Assembly: GCF_904846225.1 (NCBI RefSeq)
Contig: NZ_CAJGZJ010000001.1
Coordinates: 186,001 to 250,000 of the forward strand
From: Psychrobacter immobilis
GTDB taxonomy: Bacteria > Pseudomonadota > Gammaproteobacteria > Pseudomonadales > Moraxellaceae
Direction: 5' to 3'
Length of the DNA stretch: 64,000 bases
The notes under the pieces were generated by a model, which worked only from the letters and a program-made list of their open reading frames with translations, had not been told where the DNA came from and did not search any database. The translations under genes were made by a program, and so were the position numbers. Below, in pieces: positions 29,686-38,777 of this stretch. The first letter of the stretch is position 1, and every line of letters starts with the position of its first letter.

Positions 29686-29791
29686 TATAGTTGAAGCCAA
29701 ATAATTGCGATACAAGGAAGTCGCGCACAGATAGTACGAGTAGTACATCAAGTGGGTAACAATGTAACGTATTTATAGGAGTTTAACTATA
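29686..29791. repeat. Family-2 short repeat, copy 2
   Basis: A 106-base element with ends TATAGTTGAA and TTTAACTATA in inverted orientation. Its interior (CAAGGAAGTCGCGCACAGAT, GTACGAGTAGTACAT) aligns with copy 1 at 27994-28097. The ends resemble family 1 (TATAGT), while the interior resembles family 2. Confidence 0.65.
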
Positions 29792-29910
29792 AAAAAGTGT
29801 ATAACGCTTTTGGATATAAGAGACTTAAGAGAAGGATAAAGTGAGTCAATACAGAAGGCTATTCGTTGACAGTCATAAACCAAGTGTCAATAAATAGCTG
29901 ACATATAAAT

Positions 29911-29997
29911 TCAGCCAAACCTTTTCGAAGTCGTCATTGCTGTCATACTTCTCACACATTCAAACTTTAAAAACGTCTTGATATTTATATAGGACAT
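29911..29997 (-). CDS. Possible 28-aa small ORF
   Basis: A short frame beginning MSYINIKTFLKFEC is preceded on the minus strand by GGAGG seven bases before the ATG, the best ribosome site in this empty region. It ends TTSKRFG. The peptide is basic and not recognised. It could be a real small protein, a leader, or the remnant of a longer gene. Only the ribosome site and isolation support it. Confidence 0.25.
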   Translation of the reverse strand: MSYINIKTFLKFECVRSMTAMTTSKRFG

Positions 29998-30211
29998 GAT
30001 GATTCCTCCATAGGTTGTGGCCAATGTCAGGGAGACAATAGCAAGTTAATTGAAATGATTTATTTTTAGTTAAAAGCTATAAATCAATGAGCTTATAATA
30101 ATGATTTAAAAATTAATGTCAACTACTTATTTAAAATACATCCAAAATAATATATTTTATAAATATCGTCATCGCACAAAACAATTCTTTTGAATAACAA
30201 CTAAGAAATTT
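29998..30211. other. Empty region before the LysE gene
   Basis: AT-rich, no ORF and no clear signals. The converging orientation is minus-minus, so this is the 3' side of the LysE-type gene; no T-tailed hairpin is evident. Confidence 0.35.
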
Positions 30212-30943
30212 TTATGCGATAAAACTATTTATAACATCAGCCAATAAAGCCGCAGCAATGATTATAAAGATGACGCCGCAACTGCGATTCAACCACATTA
30301 AGCGGTGACCAACATCCAGCCAGCTTGCAAGCTTTTTGCCGCCCACCGTATAAATTATTTGCCAAATAGTCTCACTTAAAAAGAATCCCAACGTCAGTAC
30401 TAAATATTGTGGCCATAACGGCGCACTGAAACTAATAAACTTGGGGAAAAAAGCCGCAAAAAACAAGATGGCTTTTGGATTGGATAGCGACACCCAAACG
30501 CCAGTACGGAACAATGTCATGTCACTAGGAGAAGCTTTGAGTGCCGCACTCGCACTTGATGGCATCGGCGTATCCGGTGTGGTTTGCAGCGTGGCAGGAT
30601 AGTCAACAGCCACCTCCTCGCTCATCTCACGAGCATCGCGCATCAAGCTACCGTCACCGGCATCGCGCCATGAGCTGATACCCAAATAGATTAAATAAAA
30701 CGCGCCAAGTGCTTTGATAATAGTGAGCAGCCAAGGAGACTGGCGACTGATCGCATCCAGACCGAGCAACGCTGATAGCAGCAAAATACCCAGCCCAAGG
30801 CTCAAACCTGCCAGCGTCCAGAGAGTTCGCTTGACGCCATAGTTCATACCATATTGAAACGCTAGCAGCATATTGGGACCAGGCGTTGCCGAGATCAAAA
30901 ACGTACTGGCAAAAAACACGGCGAACAGATTCCAAGACATCAA
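30212..30943 (-). CDS. LysE/RhtB family amino-acid exporter
   Basis: A 243-aa inner-membrane protein with the LysE-superfamily opening FFASTFLISATPGPNMLLAFQYG (conserved PGP motif). There are about six hydrophobic helices, with the typical GAFYLIYLGISSWRD segment and SNPKAILFFAAFFPKF. A central hydrophilic loop of about 50 residues (GDGSLMRDAREMSEE...) is longer than usual. Members export basic or neutral amino acids, often homoserine or threonine; the substrate cannot be read from the sequence. Confidence 0.92.
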   Translation of the reverse strand: MMSWNLFAVFFASTFLISATPGPNMLLAFQYGMNYGVKRTLWTLAGLSLGLGILLLSALLGLDAISRQSPWLLTIIKALGAFYLIYLGISSWRDAGDGSLMRDAREMSEEVAVDYPATLQTTPDTPMPSSASAALKASPSDMTLFRTGVWVSLSNPKAILFFAAFFPKFISFSAPLWPQYLVLTLGFFLSETIWQIIYTVGGKKLASWLDVGHRLMWLNRSCGVIFIIIAAALLADVINSFIA

Positions 30944-30979
30944 CTAATCCCTTATTGTTTATTTAGAATCAAATTAAAA

Positions 30980-31017
30980 TACAAAAAAATGAATACCGCC
31001 ATTAAGACGGTATCCTT
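30980..31017 (-). terminator. Probable terminator of argE
   Basis: ATACCG facing CGGTAT with a nine-base loop is followed on the minus strand by a T-rich stretch. The stem is short, so the call is moderate. Confidence 0.55.
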
Positions 31018-31060
31018 TATACTCATTTATACTCATTTATACTCATTTATACTCACTCAT
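31014..31060. repeat. Direct repeat ACTCATTTAT
   Basis: Four units with period 10 (the last imperfect, ACTCACTCAT) lie between argE and its terminator. A simple slippage repeat. Confidence 0.85.
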
Positions 31061-31090
31061 ATTATACACAGATGTCTGGTTTTTTATAGA

Positions 31091-32326
31091 TCAATTGACC
31101 GTACAGCTCGTCAGCAATTTCTGTAAAAATCCATCACAGCGTTCAATTTCTTTAAGCTCAACATATTCATCGGCCTTATGCGCCTGCTCAATGCTGCCAG
31201 GACCGCAGATGATCGTAGGAATACCGCTATTGGTAAATTGACCGCCCTCAGTTGCATAAGCCACTTTATGACGTTCATCGTCTCCTGTCAGCGCGGCTAT
31301 TAATGCTTGTAGCTCGGCACTATCATCGTCGGTCATGGCCGGTACGCTTTCTTCTTGCATCAGCTCAATGCCGGTATCGGCAGCGCGTGCTTGCATCTGA
31401 GCGCTCAATTCTGCAACTTTTGCTTGAATCGGCACGACAATATCCTCTTGCGTCATATGCGGCAAGTTACGATAGTCAAAGGTAAACTCGCATAGATTTG
31501 GCACAATATTGGTTGCTGTGCCGCCTTGTATGGTGCCAACAGACAAGGTTGAATAAGGTACAGTGAATACTTCATCCACATCATCACGATGGCTTAATTC
31601 TTCAGCTAACGTATCGACATAACCAATTAAACGGCTGGCATAGCTAATGGCGTTAACCCCTTGCGCTGTCAATGACGAGTGCGCAGATTTGCCATGGACG
31701 CGGCAACGATACACAGCAATGCCTTTATGCGCCACCACCATTGCCATATTCGTCGGCTCACCAACGATACAATAATCAGGCGTAATGCCGCGAGCTTTTA
31801 GGTCTGCCAATATCAATGGCGCGCCCAAACAGCCAACCTCTTCATCAAATGACAATGCCAAATGCAATGGACGATGCAGCTGACCTGCATTAGATAGCTG
31901 TACAGCCTTCGGCAATAACGTCAATGCACAAGCGATAAAGCCTTTCATATCACAAGCACCGCGTCCGTATAGCTTGTCACCACGAATGGTCGCTGTAAAA
32001 GGCTCAGACGTCCACTCTTGACCGTCGACTGGCACCACGTCCGTATGACCAGATAGCACAAGACCATTATTTACTTTATCAGCATTTTCGCCTGCTGCTA
32101 CCGTTACGAATAGATTGGCTTTATTTTTGATCTCATTAAAGGTTAAATCGACCGTAAGGCCTAATTGCTCACAGTACGCTTTTACGTCTTCAATAAGCGC
32201 CAAATTTGAGTGCCGACTAACGGTATCAAAGCCAATCAAGCGCGTTAGCCAATCGAGACTTTGGGTAGGATAAGCAGCAGTAGCCAACGCTTGGCGGTTA
32301 TCATCATTACTATTATTTATAGTCAT
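31091..32326 (-). CDS. argE: Acetylornithine deacetylase
   Basis: This M20-family zinc amidohydrolase removes acetate from N-acetylornithine in arginine synthesis. The 411-aa protein shows metal ligands in LSGHTDVVPVDGQEW and GRGACDMKGF, the catalytic acid in SFDEEVGCLGA, EPTNMAMVVAHKG, a dimerisation domain (HGKSAHSSL), and the end ATEGGQFTNSGIPTIICGPGSIEQAHKADEY. ArgE is favoured over DapE by the EEVGC and the GSIEQAHK patterns. The next gene upstream on the same strand is a deaminase, 33 bases away. Confidence 0.94.
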   Translation of the reverse strand: MTINNSNDDNRQALATAAYPTQSLDWLTRLIGFDTVSRHSNLALIEDVKAYCEQLGLTVDLTFNEIKNKANLFVTVAAGENADKVNNGLVLSGHTDVVPVDGQEWTSEPFTATIRGDKLYGRGACDMKGFIACALTLLPKAVQLSNAGQLHRPLHLALSFDEEVGCLGAPLILADLKARGITPDYCIVGEPTNMAMVVAHKGIAVYRCRVHGKSAHSSLTAQGVNAISYASRLIGYVDTLAEELSHRDDVDEVFTVPYSTLSVGTIQGGTATNIVPNLCEFTFDYRNLPHMTQEDIVVPIQAKVAELSAQMQARAADTGIELMQEESVPAMTDDDSAELQALIAALTGDDERHKVAYATEGGQFTNSGIPTIICGPGSIEQAHKADEYVELKEIERCDGFLQKLLTSCTVN

Positions 32327-32359
32327 AAAACATCCTTATCAATATATAAGATAAAAAAC

Positions 32360-32842
32360 TTATCCTTTTTTAAATGAGCGGCGCTGTAACGCTTTGACTT
32401 CTTCATCTAATCCAGCAATTGGACCTTTTACTGGTACGTTTGGCGCAACTTCTTGAATACTTAATGAATTAATGGGCGATGTTGATGTCACGCCCATCTC
32501 ATCCATCCATTCGCTAAGCTGTTTCGATGAGCTGATATAAACAATGCGATCAAGACCCGCCCACGCATGCGCCGCTGAACACATGGCACAATGTTCGCCT
32601 GAGGTATAAACCACGGCTTTGGCGCGTGCATCCGCTGTCATATTTTCTGCGGCCCATTTTGCAACGGCAATCTCAGGATGATAAGTGGCATCGACTGAAT
32701 TGACACGGTTACGATCTTCTCGTAGCACTTGTCCATCGGCAGCAACCAGCACACTACCAAATGGCTCATCGCCCGCCTCTAACGCTTCAGTTGCCAGCTC
32801 CACGCAGCGACGCAAATAAATCATCTCATTATCAGTTGTCAT
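32360..32842 (-). CDS. Nucleoside/guanine deaminase-family protein
   Basis: A 160-aa zinc deaminase of the cytidine/guanine deaminase superfamily. The zinc and catalytic residues appear in HPEIAVAKWA (His with catalytic Glu) and GEHCAMCSAA (two Cys). The second motif lacks the more usual proline (EPCxMC). The protein lacks features that would mark it as TadA, and the E/DEPFGSVLVA segment and overall length favour a nucleoside or guanine deaminase; the substrate is not certain. It may be translated with argE. Confidence 0.87.
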   Translation of the reverse strand: MTTDNEMIYLRRCVELATEALEAGDEPFGSVLVAADGQVLREDRNRVNSVDATYHPEIAVAKWAAENMTADARAKAVVYTSGEHCAMCSAAHAWAGLDRIVYISSSKQLSEWMDEMGVTSTSPINSLSIQEVAPNVPVKGPIAGLDEEVKALQRRSFKKG

Positions 32843-32863
32843 CTTATGCTCCTTATTATTGTT

Positions 32864-33004
32864 CTATAGCCAGTCCCAAATAAAAAAGTTCCTAATATTA
32901 TTACGTGTTACTGGGACAAATTTTGCTTGCTGTGACGTTGCTGACAGAGGCGACGCAAAATTTATCCCAGTAATACTATATCCATTTTATAGTAGATCGA
33001 CTAT
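32864..33004. repeat. Family-1 palindromic element, copy C
   Basis: The core is a clean palindrome, TTACTGGGACAAATTTTGC facing GCAAAATTTATCCCAGTAA (32908-32973), around GCTGTG...GACAGAGGCGAC. The outer ends are TATAGCCAGTCC and TCGACTATA. It occupies nearly the whole gap between the deaminase gene and ygfB. Confidence 0.82.
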
Positions 33005-33057
33005 ATCGCAAATCGCCCTATTAATGGTATATCGTATTAATGACGACATCGCATCAT

Positions 33058-33711
33058 TTACGACGGATTATTTTGGTTCATAATATCAACGACTGGTGGC
33101 ATTGGTTTTGGTCGCTTCCCTTCAGTTTGTAGCTCTTTAGTCGTTTTGGCATCGATAGCAAGTCCAGAGATGAGCGCGATGTCTTTGACTGCTTTACGTT
33201 TACGGGTGGCAAAACTCACTGGCACCATACGCGCAAACTCATAAATATGAAGATAAGACTCTTCGCCACCTTCGAAGTCCTCGTCATCTTCGAGGCGAAT
33301 CGCCCCAATCTTTGCCAAGTCTGTGAGCATCTCATTTTCTTCGCTAGTGAGACGGCAATCGGTAATCCCAAAGCCTGTCATAAAGCCATTTGCCCACTGT
33401 TTCAATGCCATCACGCGCTCGTATAAATCGTGTTCATCATCAGGTATTAGCGGCGTATAAGAATAAGCATCGTCTTTATCTTTGAGCTGAAAGACCGTAT
33501 CTTCGGCTTCTTCAGTCAATAATGTCAAGGCAGGCTCTGGCAATGACGCAAAACTCAACTCCTCAAATACCTTAGCCCATACTGTTTCATCAGGAGCATT
33601 ACAAGCTGTCATCAGCCCTGTCATCAAGCCATGTACCTCGCTGATAGACACGTCCGTCCAGTCGTCAAAAGCGGTCAGCCAAGTATTCCAGCCTGAGATA
33701 TTATCATTCAT
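33058..33711 (-). CDS. ygfB: UPF0149 family protein YgfB
   Basis: A 217-aa soluble acidic protein with the UPF0149 pattern: EVHGLMTGLMTACNAPDE near the start, ALKQWANGFMTGFGITD in the middle and YLHIYEFARMVPVSF near the end. It is longer than E. coli YgfB because of a basic, proline-containing tail of about 40 residues. Function is not firmly established; YgfB influences ampD and ampC expression in Pseudomonas. Divergent from the zapA transcript, as in many gammaproteobacteria. Confidence 0.9.
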   Translation of the reverse strand: MNDNISGWNTWLTAFDDWTDVSISEVHGLMTGLMTACNAPDETVWAKVFEELSFASLPEPALTLLTEEAEDTVFQLKDKDDAYSYTPLIPDDEHDLYERVMALKQWANGFMTGFGITDCRLTSEENEMLTDLAKIGAIRLEDDEDFEGGEESYLHIYEFARMVPVSFATRKRKAVKDIALISGLAIDAKTTKELQTEGKRPKPMPPVVDIMNQNNPS

Positions 33712-33922
33712 AATAGATGTCCTAGTGATTGATTGGTAGTATTGAATAAAAACAGAAGCAGCTTGTTATCATTGACAACGCCGCCGCTAATAGAAATAAA
33801 AAGGCCACGCCTAATACGTGTAATTACTTTGTTGATATAGATATTATGCGGTCACCTATGGCATTATTAAACGTAGAGAACAAAATTCATTCACGCTTAC
33901 TTGTTAAGGATAAAAACTGACT

Positions 33923-34363
33923 ATGTATGACCAACTTAGAATATTAGAAAAAATGATACTCGACATCAAAAAGCAGTATCAGCTTGTCAGTGCTGAACTT
34001 AGCAGCCTCAAACAACATCCCGTTACCGATCCAAAAGAGATTACTGCACTCCAGACCAAGCTTGATAGCAGCTATACAGAACGTGACGGTGCCAGAAAAC
34101 AATTAAGCGACCTCGATAAACGCTATCAAAATCTTGCAGAAGCGCATCATATGATTGGTGAAGAACAAGACAAACTGCAAAAACAGATCGGACAATTACA
34201 ACAACAAAATAGCGATATTCAGCAGCATAATAATGAATTAAAGCAGCAATACCTCGATATCAAACAGCAAAATAATGAATTACAAAAGAAGAATCAACTG
34301 GCAGCTGAGCGTACACAGGTTGTATTAAAACGCTTAACTCGTATCGATCAAGCAGAAGGTTAA
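33923..34363 (+). CDS. Coiled-coil protein upstream of zapA (TIGR02449/ZapB-like position)
   Basis: This 146-aa protein is almost entirely heptad-like, with a Gln/Asn-rich central repeat (LQQQNSDIQQHNNELKQQYL). In many gammaproteobacteria a small coiled-coil protein of about 65-70 residues (TIGR02449) precedes zapA; this one is about twice as long, apparently by internal repetition of the QQxNxELQ unit. A role in division is suggested only by position and fold. The ribosome site AAGGA precedes the start. Confidence 0.8.
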   Translation: MYDQLRILEKMILDIKKQYQLVSAELSSLKQHPVTDPKEITALQTKLDSSYTERDGARKQLSDLDKRYQNLAEAHHMIGEEQDKLQKQIGQLQQQNSDIQQHNNELKQQYLDIKQQNNELQKKNQLAAERTQVVLKRLTRIDQAEG

Positions 34364-34520
34364 GCTGCAATGGACAGTAATCTAAGCGTAGCGTTTTAAT
34401 TGAACAGCGTCTTTATTCAATAGCTTATTTTACACAATACATTGCCTATTACAGCGCTCAACTCATATTGGTAATATCTTATATTACTTAATTTATTGAA
34501 CAAACATTGTAGGATTTATC

Positions 34521-34967
34521 ATGACCGATAACCACACTAAATCTCCGGAAAAACAGCTCACCAGTAACCAAGCACAGCCCATTGGACTAAAGTCGCAGAA
34601 AACCGCGCCAGCTGGTTCAATAACGTCAAGCGTATCATCTCAGCCTAGCAGCAAAGTTAATAAAGCGGCTGAGCCACAAATCAAAAAAGTCGATGTTGCG
34701 ATTGCTGGCGTCACTTATCCCATTTATTGTCCCGTACATGAGCAAGAAGAGCTGCTCTCAGCGGTTTCTTATATCAATAACTATGCACTAGATCTTAAGA
34801 AAGACGCGCCAAGTCTCAGTCAAGAAAGCCTGTTGGTATTATGCTGCTTAAACTTGTACGAAAAGATTCATGCCAATCAAAGAAGTGATGAAGATCGTCA
34901 ACAGCAAGATCAAAAATCTGACCTTTTGCTCAATAAAATCATGAAGGATGCCCAATCTATCCTGTAA
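34521..34967 (+). CDS. zapA: Cell division protein ZapA
   Basis: ZapA binds and bundles FtsZ filaments. The C-terminal 95 residues match the family: VDVAIAGVTYPIYCPVHEQEELLSAVSYIN followed by a long coiled coil ending MKDAQSIL. A hydrophilic Ser/Lys/Gln-rich extension of about 55 residues precedes it, longer than in E. coli. It follows the coiled-coil gene and ends before a clear terminator. No 6S RNA-like sequence is seen downstream, where it sits in E. coli. Confidence 0.93.
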   Translation: MTDNHTKSPEKQLTSNQAQPIGLKSQKTAPAGSITSSVSSQPSSKVNKAAEPQIKKVDVAIAGVTYPIYCPVHEQEELLSAVSYINNYALDLKKDAPSLSQESLLVLCCLNLYEKIHANQRSDEDRQQQDQKSDLLLNKIMKDAQSIL

Positions 34968-34989
34968 GCCGATTGAGTTTCATCAAACA

Positions 34990-35029
34990 CATAAGCGCCT
35001 AGCTAATCAGAGCTAAGCGCTTTTTTTGT
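34990..35029 (+). terminator. Terminator of zapA
   Basis: The hairpin AAGCGCCTAGCT facing AGAGCTAAGCGCTT is followed by seven T residues. Confidence 0.88.
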
Positions 35030-35046
35030 GCCTAAATCTCATTTAT

Positions 35047-35349
35047 TTATACGTCAACTTTATAAATTTTACCGGCATGAAAGTCTGCTTGATGCTCATA
35101 ATTGCAAAAAAATAACGCTTTATTAATATCAGGGTTGCTGGTGTTTTGATTGTCTGTCATCAGGTCAGGACTGGTTTCGAGGACGCCGCGATATTCAGCC
35201 AAACTGTTTCCGCAAAAGTTGCACTGACGCGGTGTGATCACATCACCTTTTTTTGGCATCATGCTTTTGGGCGCACGCGGGTACATAAACTTGTAAAATC
35301 CCCACATCGACACCCAGATAATGATGATTATAATAATAACGGCAAACAC
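35047..35349 (-). CDS. Small membrane protein with CxxC
   Basis: A GTG start with AAGGAG seven bases upstream gives 100 aa; the longer frame to 35406 has no such signal. One membrane helix follows immediately after the start, very rich in isoleucine. The cytoplasmic or periplasmic part has CNFCGNSLAEYRG and later FFCNYEHQADFHAG, which could form a small metal site. Not recognised as a named family. Confidence 0.75.
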   Translation of the reverse strand: MFAVIIIIIIIWVSMWGFYKFMYPRAPKSMMPKKGDVITPRQCNFCGNSLAEYRGVLETSPDLMTDNQNTSNPDINKALFFCNYEHQADFHAGKIYKVDV

Positions 35350-35579
35350 GGCAGTGCTCCTTCGATTATAAGTAAACGCGATGAATAATCCGAAGCTCGC
35401 AGCCAAGTATTATCCAACACATTTTTATAGCATAAATTTTACCGTCAATAATAGCGATTGCACAATGTTTTTACCGTTTAATGACTCATATAGAGTCGAT
35501 CGACTATAAAAGAACACAGCGCTACTGGAATGGATTTTGCGCAGCTTCTGTGACAACGAATTGTGCAATGCCATAATCT
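35350..35579. repeat. Partial family-1 element (copy D) in an otherwise empty region
   Basis: About 35490-35575 carries the left half of a family-1 element (ATAGAGTCGATCGACTATAA, then GCTACTGGAATGGATTTTGC and CTTCTGTGACAACGAATTGTG). The right half is lost. The rest of the region shows nothing. Confidence 0.65.
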
Positions 35580-35608
35580 AAAAAACTGGCTACATCGAGC
35601 CAGTTCTT
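35580..35608 (-). terminator. Terminator of glyS
   Basis: AACTGGCT facing AGCCAGTT with a six-base loop; T run on the minus strand side. It is 50 bases after the glyS stop. A 15-base direct repeat, ATGAGTATTACTATA, sits between, overlapping the end of glyS. Confidence 0.8.
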
Positions 35609-35657
35609 CATATTAAAATTTAGATTCCAAAATGAGTATTACTATAAATGAGTATTA

Positions 35658-37751
35658 CTATAACTGTAATTCGCTGATATCAGCCACGGTCAAGAATAAG
35701 GCACGAACCTGCTTGAGCAATGCTAAGCGATTGTTTTTGAGTGCGTCATCTTCACTATTGACCATGACACCATCAAAGAACTGAGTCAACGGCTCATCCA
35801 AGCTAGCAAGCGTTTGCAATACTTGAGTATAATCGGCTTGTTCAAGTAATGGTTTCACTGCTGTTTGCGCTTGACGAACGTTACTATGTAAGTTTTGTTC
35901 AGCAGGCTCAGATAATAGCGATTCATCAACCGTATCAGCGACAACCGCTTCTGACTTGGCCAATATATTGGCAACGCGTTTGTTTGAATCCGCCAACATC
36001 GACGCTTGTGGCAATGCGCTAAACGCTTGCACCGCACGAATACGCTGATCGAAATCAAGTGGCATATGCGGATTAATCGCTTGCACCGCTTGAATGGTAT
36101 CAACGCTGACGCCTTGCTCCGTATACATCGCTCGATAACGCGAGTTTAGGAACGCCATTACTTGGGTAAAAGTGTCGCCCATTTTGGTAATCTTGCTACC
36201 GTCGGCAGTGCTATAGCCTTTAATCGCTTGTTCGACTAACGCGACGAGGTTAATCGGTAATTGCTTTTCGATTAAAATACGCAAAATACCAATGGCCGAA
36301 CGACGCAAACTAAACGGATCTTTTGAACCCGTTGGCGCTTGGTCAATCGCAAAAATACCAACGAGCGTGTCCAAACGGTCGGCCAATGCTAAGCAAATAC
36401 CAATCGGCGTCTGCGGTAAGACATCGCCGCTAAATTTGGGCAGATATTGCTCTTCTAAACTTGCCGCCACAGCCTCAGTCTCACCATCTAGACGAGCATA
36501 ATAGGTACCAGCGATCCCTTGTAATTCAGGATATTCACCCACGAGCGAGCTTGCCAAATCAGCCTTGGACAAAATACCCGCACGCGCTGTCTCATCAACA
36601 CTAATGTCTTGACCTTGCTGCTGCATTAAAGTGGCAATAAATGCCGCAAGCTTGGCAATACGCTCAGATTTTTCCCAAATCGTACCCAGCTTATCTTGGA
36701 ATACGCGTGTTTTTAGACTTTCTGTGAGCGCAAATAAGGGCTGTTTTTGATCTTGTAAAAAGAAAAACTCTGCATCTGCCAAACGCGGACGCACGACCTT
36801 TTCGTTGCCTTCAATAATCTGATTCGGGTCTTTGGATTCGATATTGGTGATAAAGATAAAGTACGGCTGCAACTTGCCTGCTTTGTCCGTTAAACAAAAA
36901 TACTTTTGATCCGCCTGCATGGTTGAGATCAGCGCTTCTTGCGGCACTTGTAAAAAACGTACCTCAAAGCTTGCCCGTAGTGCAATGGGGAAATCAACCA
37001 ATGCGGTCACTTCGTCGAGCAAATCCTGCGGGACGATTGGATCAGCATTAACCTCATCGGCCAAGGCTTTGACTTGGTTTTTAATCAGCATTTGACGCTT
37101 ATCAAAATCTACCACGACTTTTAAGCCATCTAGCAACTGCTCATAATCGTTGGCATGTGCAATCTCATGATAGTCAGGGCTATGAAAGCGATGACCACGA
37201 GTTTGCGTGCCTGTTTGATGTCCTTGGATAATGGCGTTAATGACCACATCATCCTGCATCAATACCGCCCATTGTACGGGACGGACGAATTCATTGCGGC
37301 TCGCGCCTGAACGCATACGTTTGGCAATTGGCAGATTATCAAGCGCGGTTTGGAAAATTGTAGGCAGTAGCTCAGTGGTCGCTTGACCATGAATGGTTTG
37401 CTCAAAGCCCACATAATCACCTTTATCGGTTTTAATGGTCATAAGCTCGCTGGCTTCAATACCCAAACCTTTGGCAAAACCCATTGCAGCACGTGTTGGG
37501 TTGCCATCGCTATCGAACGCCGCTTTAATCGCGGGTCCACGTTTTTGCTCAGTGCGATCAGGCTGCTTGTTGCTGATACCTTGAATTTGAATCGCTAAAC
37601 GGCGCGGTGCTGCATAAGCTTTGATACTCTCAAAACTGATTTCTGCTTCATTCAACTGTTCAGTGACACTCGCTTGCAGTGCATCACGCAATGATTTTAA
37701 ACTCTTTGGCGGTAATTCTTCACACCCCAGTTCAAATAGAATAGTACTCAT
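35658..37751 (-). CDS. glyS: Glycyl-tRNA synthetase beta subunit
   Basis: The beta subunit of the tetrameric bacterial GlyRS, needed for tRNA recognition. The 697-aa length is typical. Visible are the N-terminus LFELGCEELPPKSLKSL, RRGPAIKAAFD-like KRGPAIKAAFDSDGNPT, the HD-type domain segment KADLASSLVGEYPELQGIAGTYYA and DPFSLRRSAIGILRI, with a C-terminal anticodon-binding DALR-like region. It starts 9 bases after glyQ. Confidence 0.97.
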   Translation of the reverse strand: MSTILFELGCEELPPKSLKSLRDALQASVTEQLNEAEISFESIKAYAAPRRLAIQIQGISNKQPDRTEQKRGPAIKAAFDSDGNPTRAAMGFAKGLGIEASELMTIKTDKGDYVGFEQTIHGQATTELLPTIFQTALDNLPIAKRMRSGASRNEFVRPVQWAVLMQDDVVINAIIQGHQTGTQTRGHRFHSPDYHEIAHANDYEQLLDGLKVVVDFDKRQMLIKNQVKALADEVNADPIVPQDLLDEVTALVDFPIALRASFEVRFLQVPQEALISTMQADQKYFCLTDKAGKLQPYFIFITNIESKDPNQIIEGNEKVVRPRLADAEFFFLQDQKQPLFALTESLKTRVFQDKLGTIWEKSERIAKLAAFIATLMQQQGQDISVDETARAGILSKADLASSLVGEYPELQGIAGTYYARLDGETEAVAASLEEQYLPKFSGDVLPQTPIGICLALADRLDTLVGIFAIDQAPTGSKDPFSLRRSAIGILRILIEKQLPINLVALVEQAIKGYSTADGSKITKMGDTFTQVMAFLNSRYRAMYTEQGVSVDTIQAVQAINPHMPLDFDQRIRAVQAFSALPQASMLADSNKRVANILAKSEAVVADTVDESLLSEPAEQNLHSNVRQAQTAVKPLLEQADYTQVLQTLASLDEPLTQFFDGVMVNSEDDALKNNRLALLKQVRALFLTVADISELQL

Positions 37752-37760
37752 GGGATGCTC

Positions 37761-38777
37761 CTATTTATTGTCGTCAATGGTTTGATTGTTGTCTGTATTT
37801 TCAACAGCATCTTCTTTTGGTAAATACTTATCGAGCGCTGCTTGACGATGTGCCTCATCTGCTAATGGGAAGCCCAGTTTGGCACGTGCCTCAACGTAAC
37901 CGAAAGCGACCTTACGAGCCAGTGTACGCACACGTAGGATAAAACGCTGGCGTTCAGTAACCGAAATTGCACCGCGAGCATCGAGTAAGTTGAAAGCATG
38001 AGAAGCTTTTAGTACCATCTCATACGCTGGCAACGGCAATCCTGCTTCGACCAATTTATCCGCTTGCTGCTCATAAAAATCAAACATCTGACCCATCATC
38101 GGCACATCAGCGTGTTCGAAATTATAAGTCGACTGCTCCACCTCGTTTTGATGAAAAACATCGCCATAAGTGACACGGCCAAATTCACCATCTGCCCAGA
38201 CCAAGTCATAAACGCTATCGACGCCTTGTACATACATAGCCAAACGCTCAAGACCGTAAGTAATCTCGCCAGTCACTGGAAAGCACTCAATACCGCCTAC
38301 TTGCTGGAAATACGTAAACTGCGTCACTTCCATACCGTTGAGCCAAATCTCCCAGCCCAATCCCCATGCGCCAAGCGTGGGCGACTCCCAGTTGTCTTCA
38401 ACGAAACGCACATCATGCACCAATGGATCAATACCAATGGCTCTTAGCGAGTCTAAATACAGCTCTTGGATATTGGGTGGATTCGGCTTTAGCACGACTT
38501 GAAACTGATAGTAGTGTTGCAAGCGATTCGGGTTGTCACCATAGCGCCCATCGGTTGGACGACGTGAAGGCTGCACATACGCCGCATTCCAACGCTCAGG
38601 ACCTAACGAACGCAAAAACGTTGCGGTATGAAAGGTGCCAGCGCCAACTTCCATATCATAAGGCTGCAAGATAACGCAGCCCTTATCGGCCCAATAATTC
38701 TGTAGGGTTAAAATTAAATCTTGAAAAGTCATCGGTTGGGGATTGTTCGCTTCTGATGTCATAGTTTGGATTGTCAT
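37761..38777 (-). CDS. glyQ: Glycyl-tRNA synthetase alpha subunit
   Basis: The catalytic class-II subunit. [41 protein letters not shown] is the standard beginning; in this frame it is preceded by 15 residues containing two more methionines ([15 protein letters not shown]), so the start could be later (38732). Other motifs: [27 protein letters not shown] and [28 protein letters not shown] hydrophilic tail follows the conserved region. Encoded with glyS in one transcript. Confidence 0.97.
   Translation of the reverse strand: MTIQTMTSEANNPQPMTFQDLILTLQNYWADKGCVILQPYDMEVGAGTFHTATFLRSLGPERWNAAYVQPSRRPTDGRYGDNPNRLQHYYQFQVVLKPNPPNIQELYLDSLRAIGIDPLVHDVRFVEDNWESPTLGAWGLGWEIWLNGMEVTQFTYFQQVGGIECFPVTGEITYGLERLAMYVQGVDSVYDLVWADGEFGRVTYGDVFHQNEVEQSTYNFEHADVPMMGQMFDFYEQQADKLVEAGLPLPAYEMVLKASHAFNLLDARGAISVTERQRFILRVRTLARKVAFGYVEARAKLGFPLADEAHRQAALDKYLPKEDAVENTDNNQTIDDNK

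Noticed and set aside
34968..35046. Possible 6S RNA gene after zapA
   Set aside because: Only a short terminator hairpin fits in the gap; there is no 180-base double-stranded structure.
38064..38447. 127-aa open frame on the plus strand
   Set aside because: Lies entirely antisense to glyQ.
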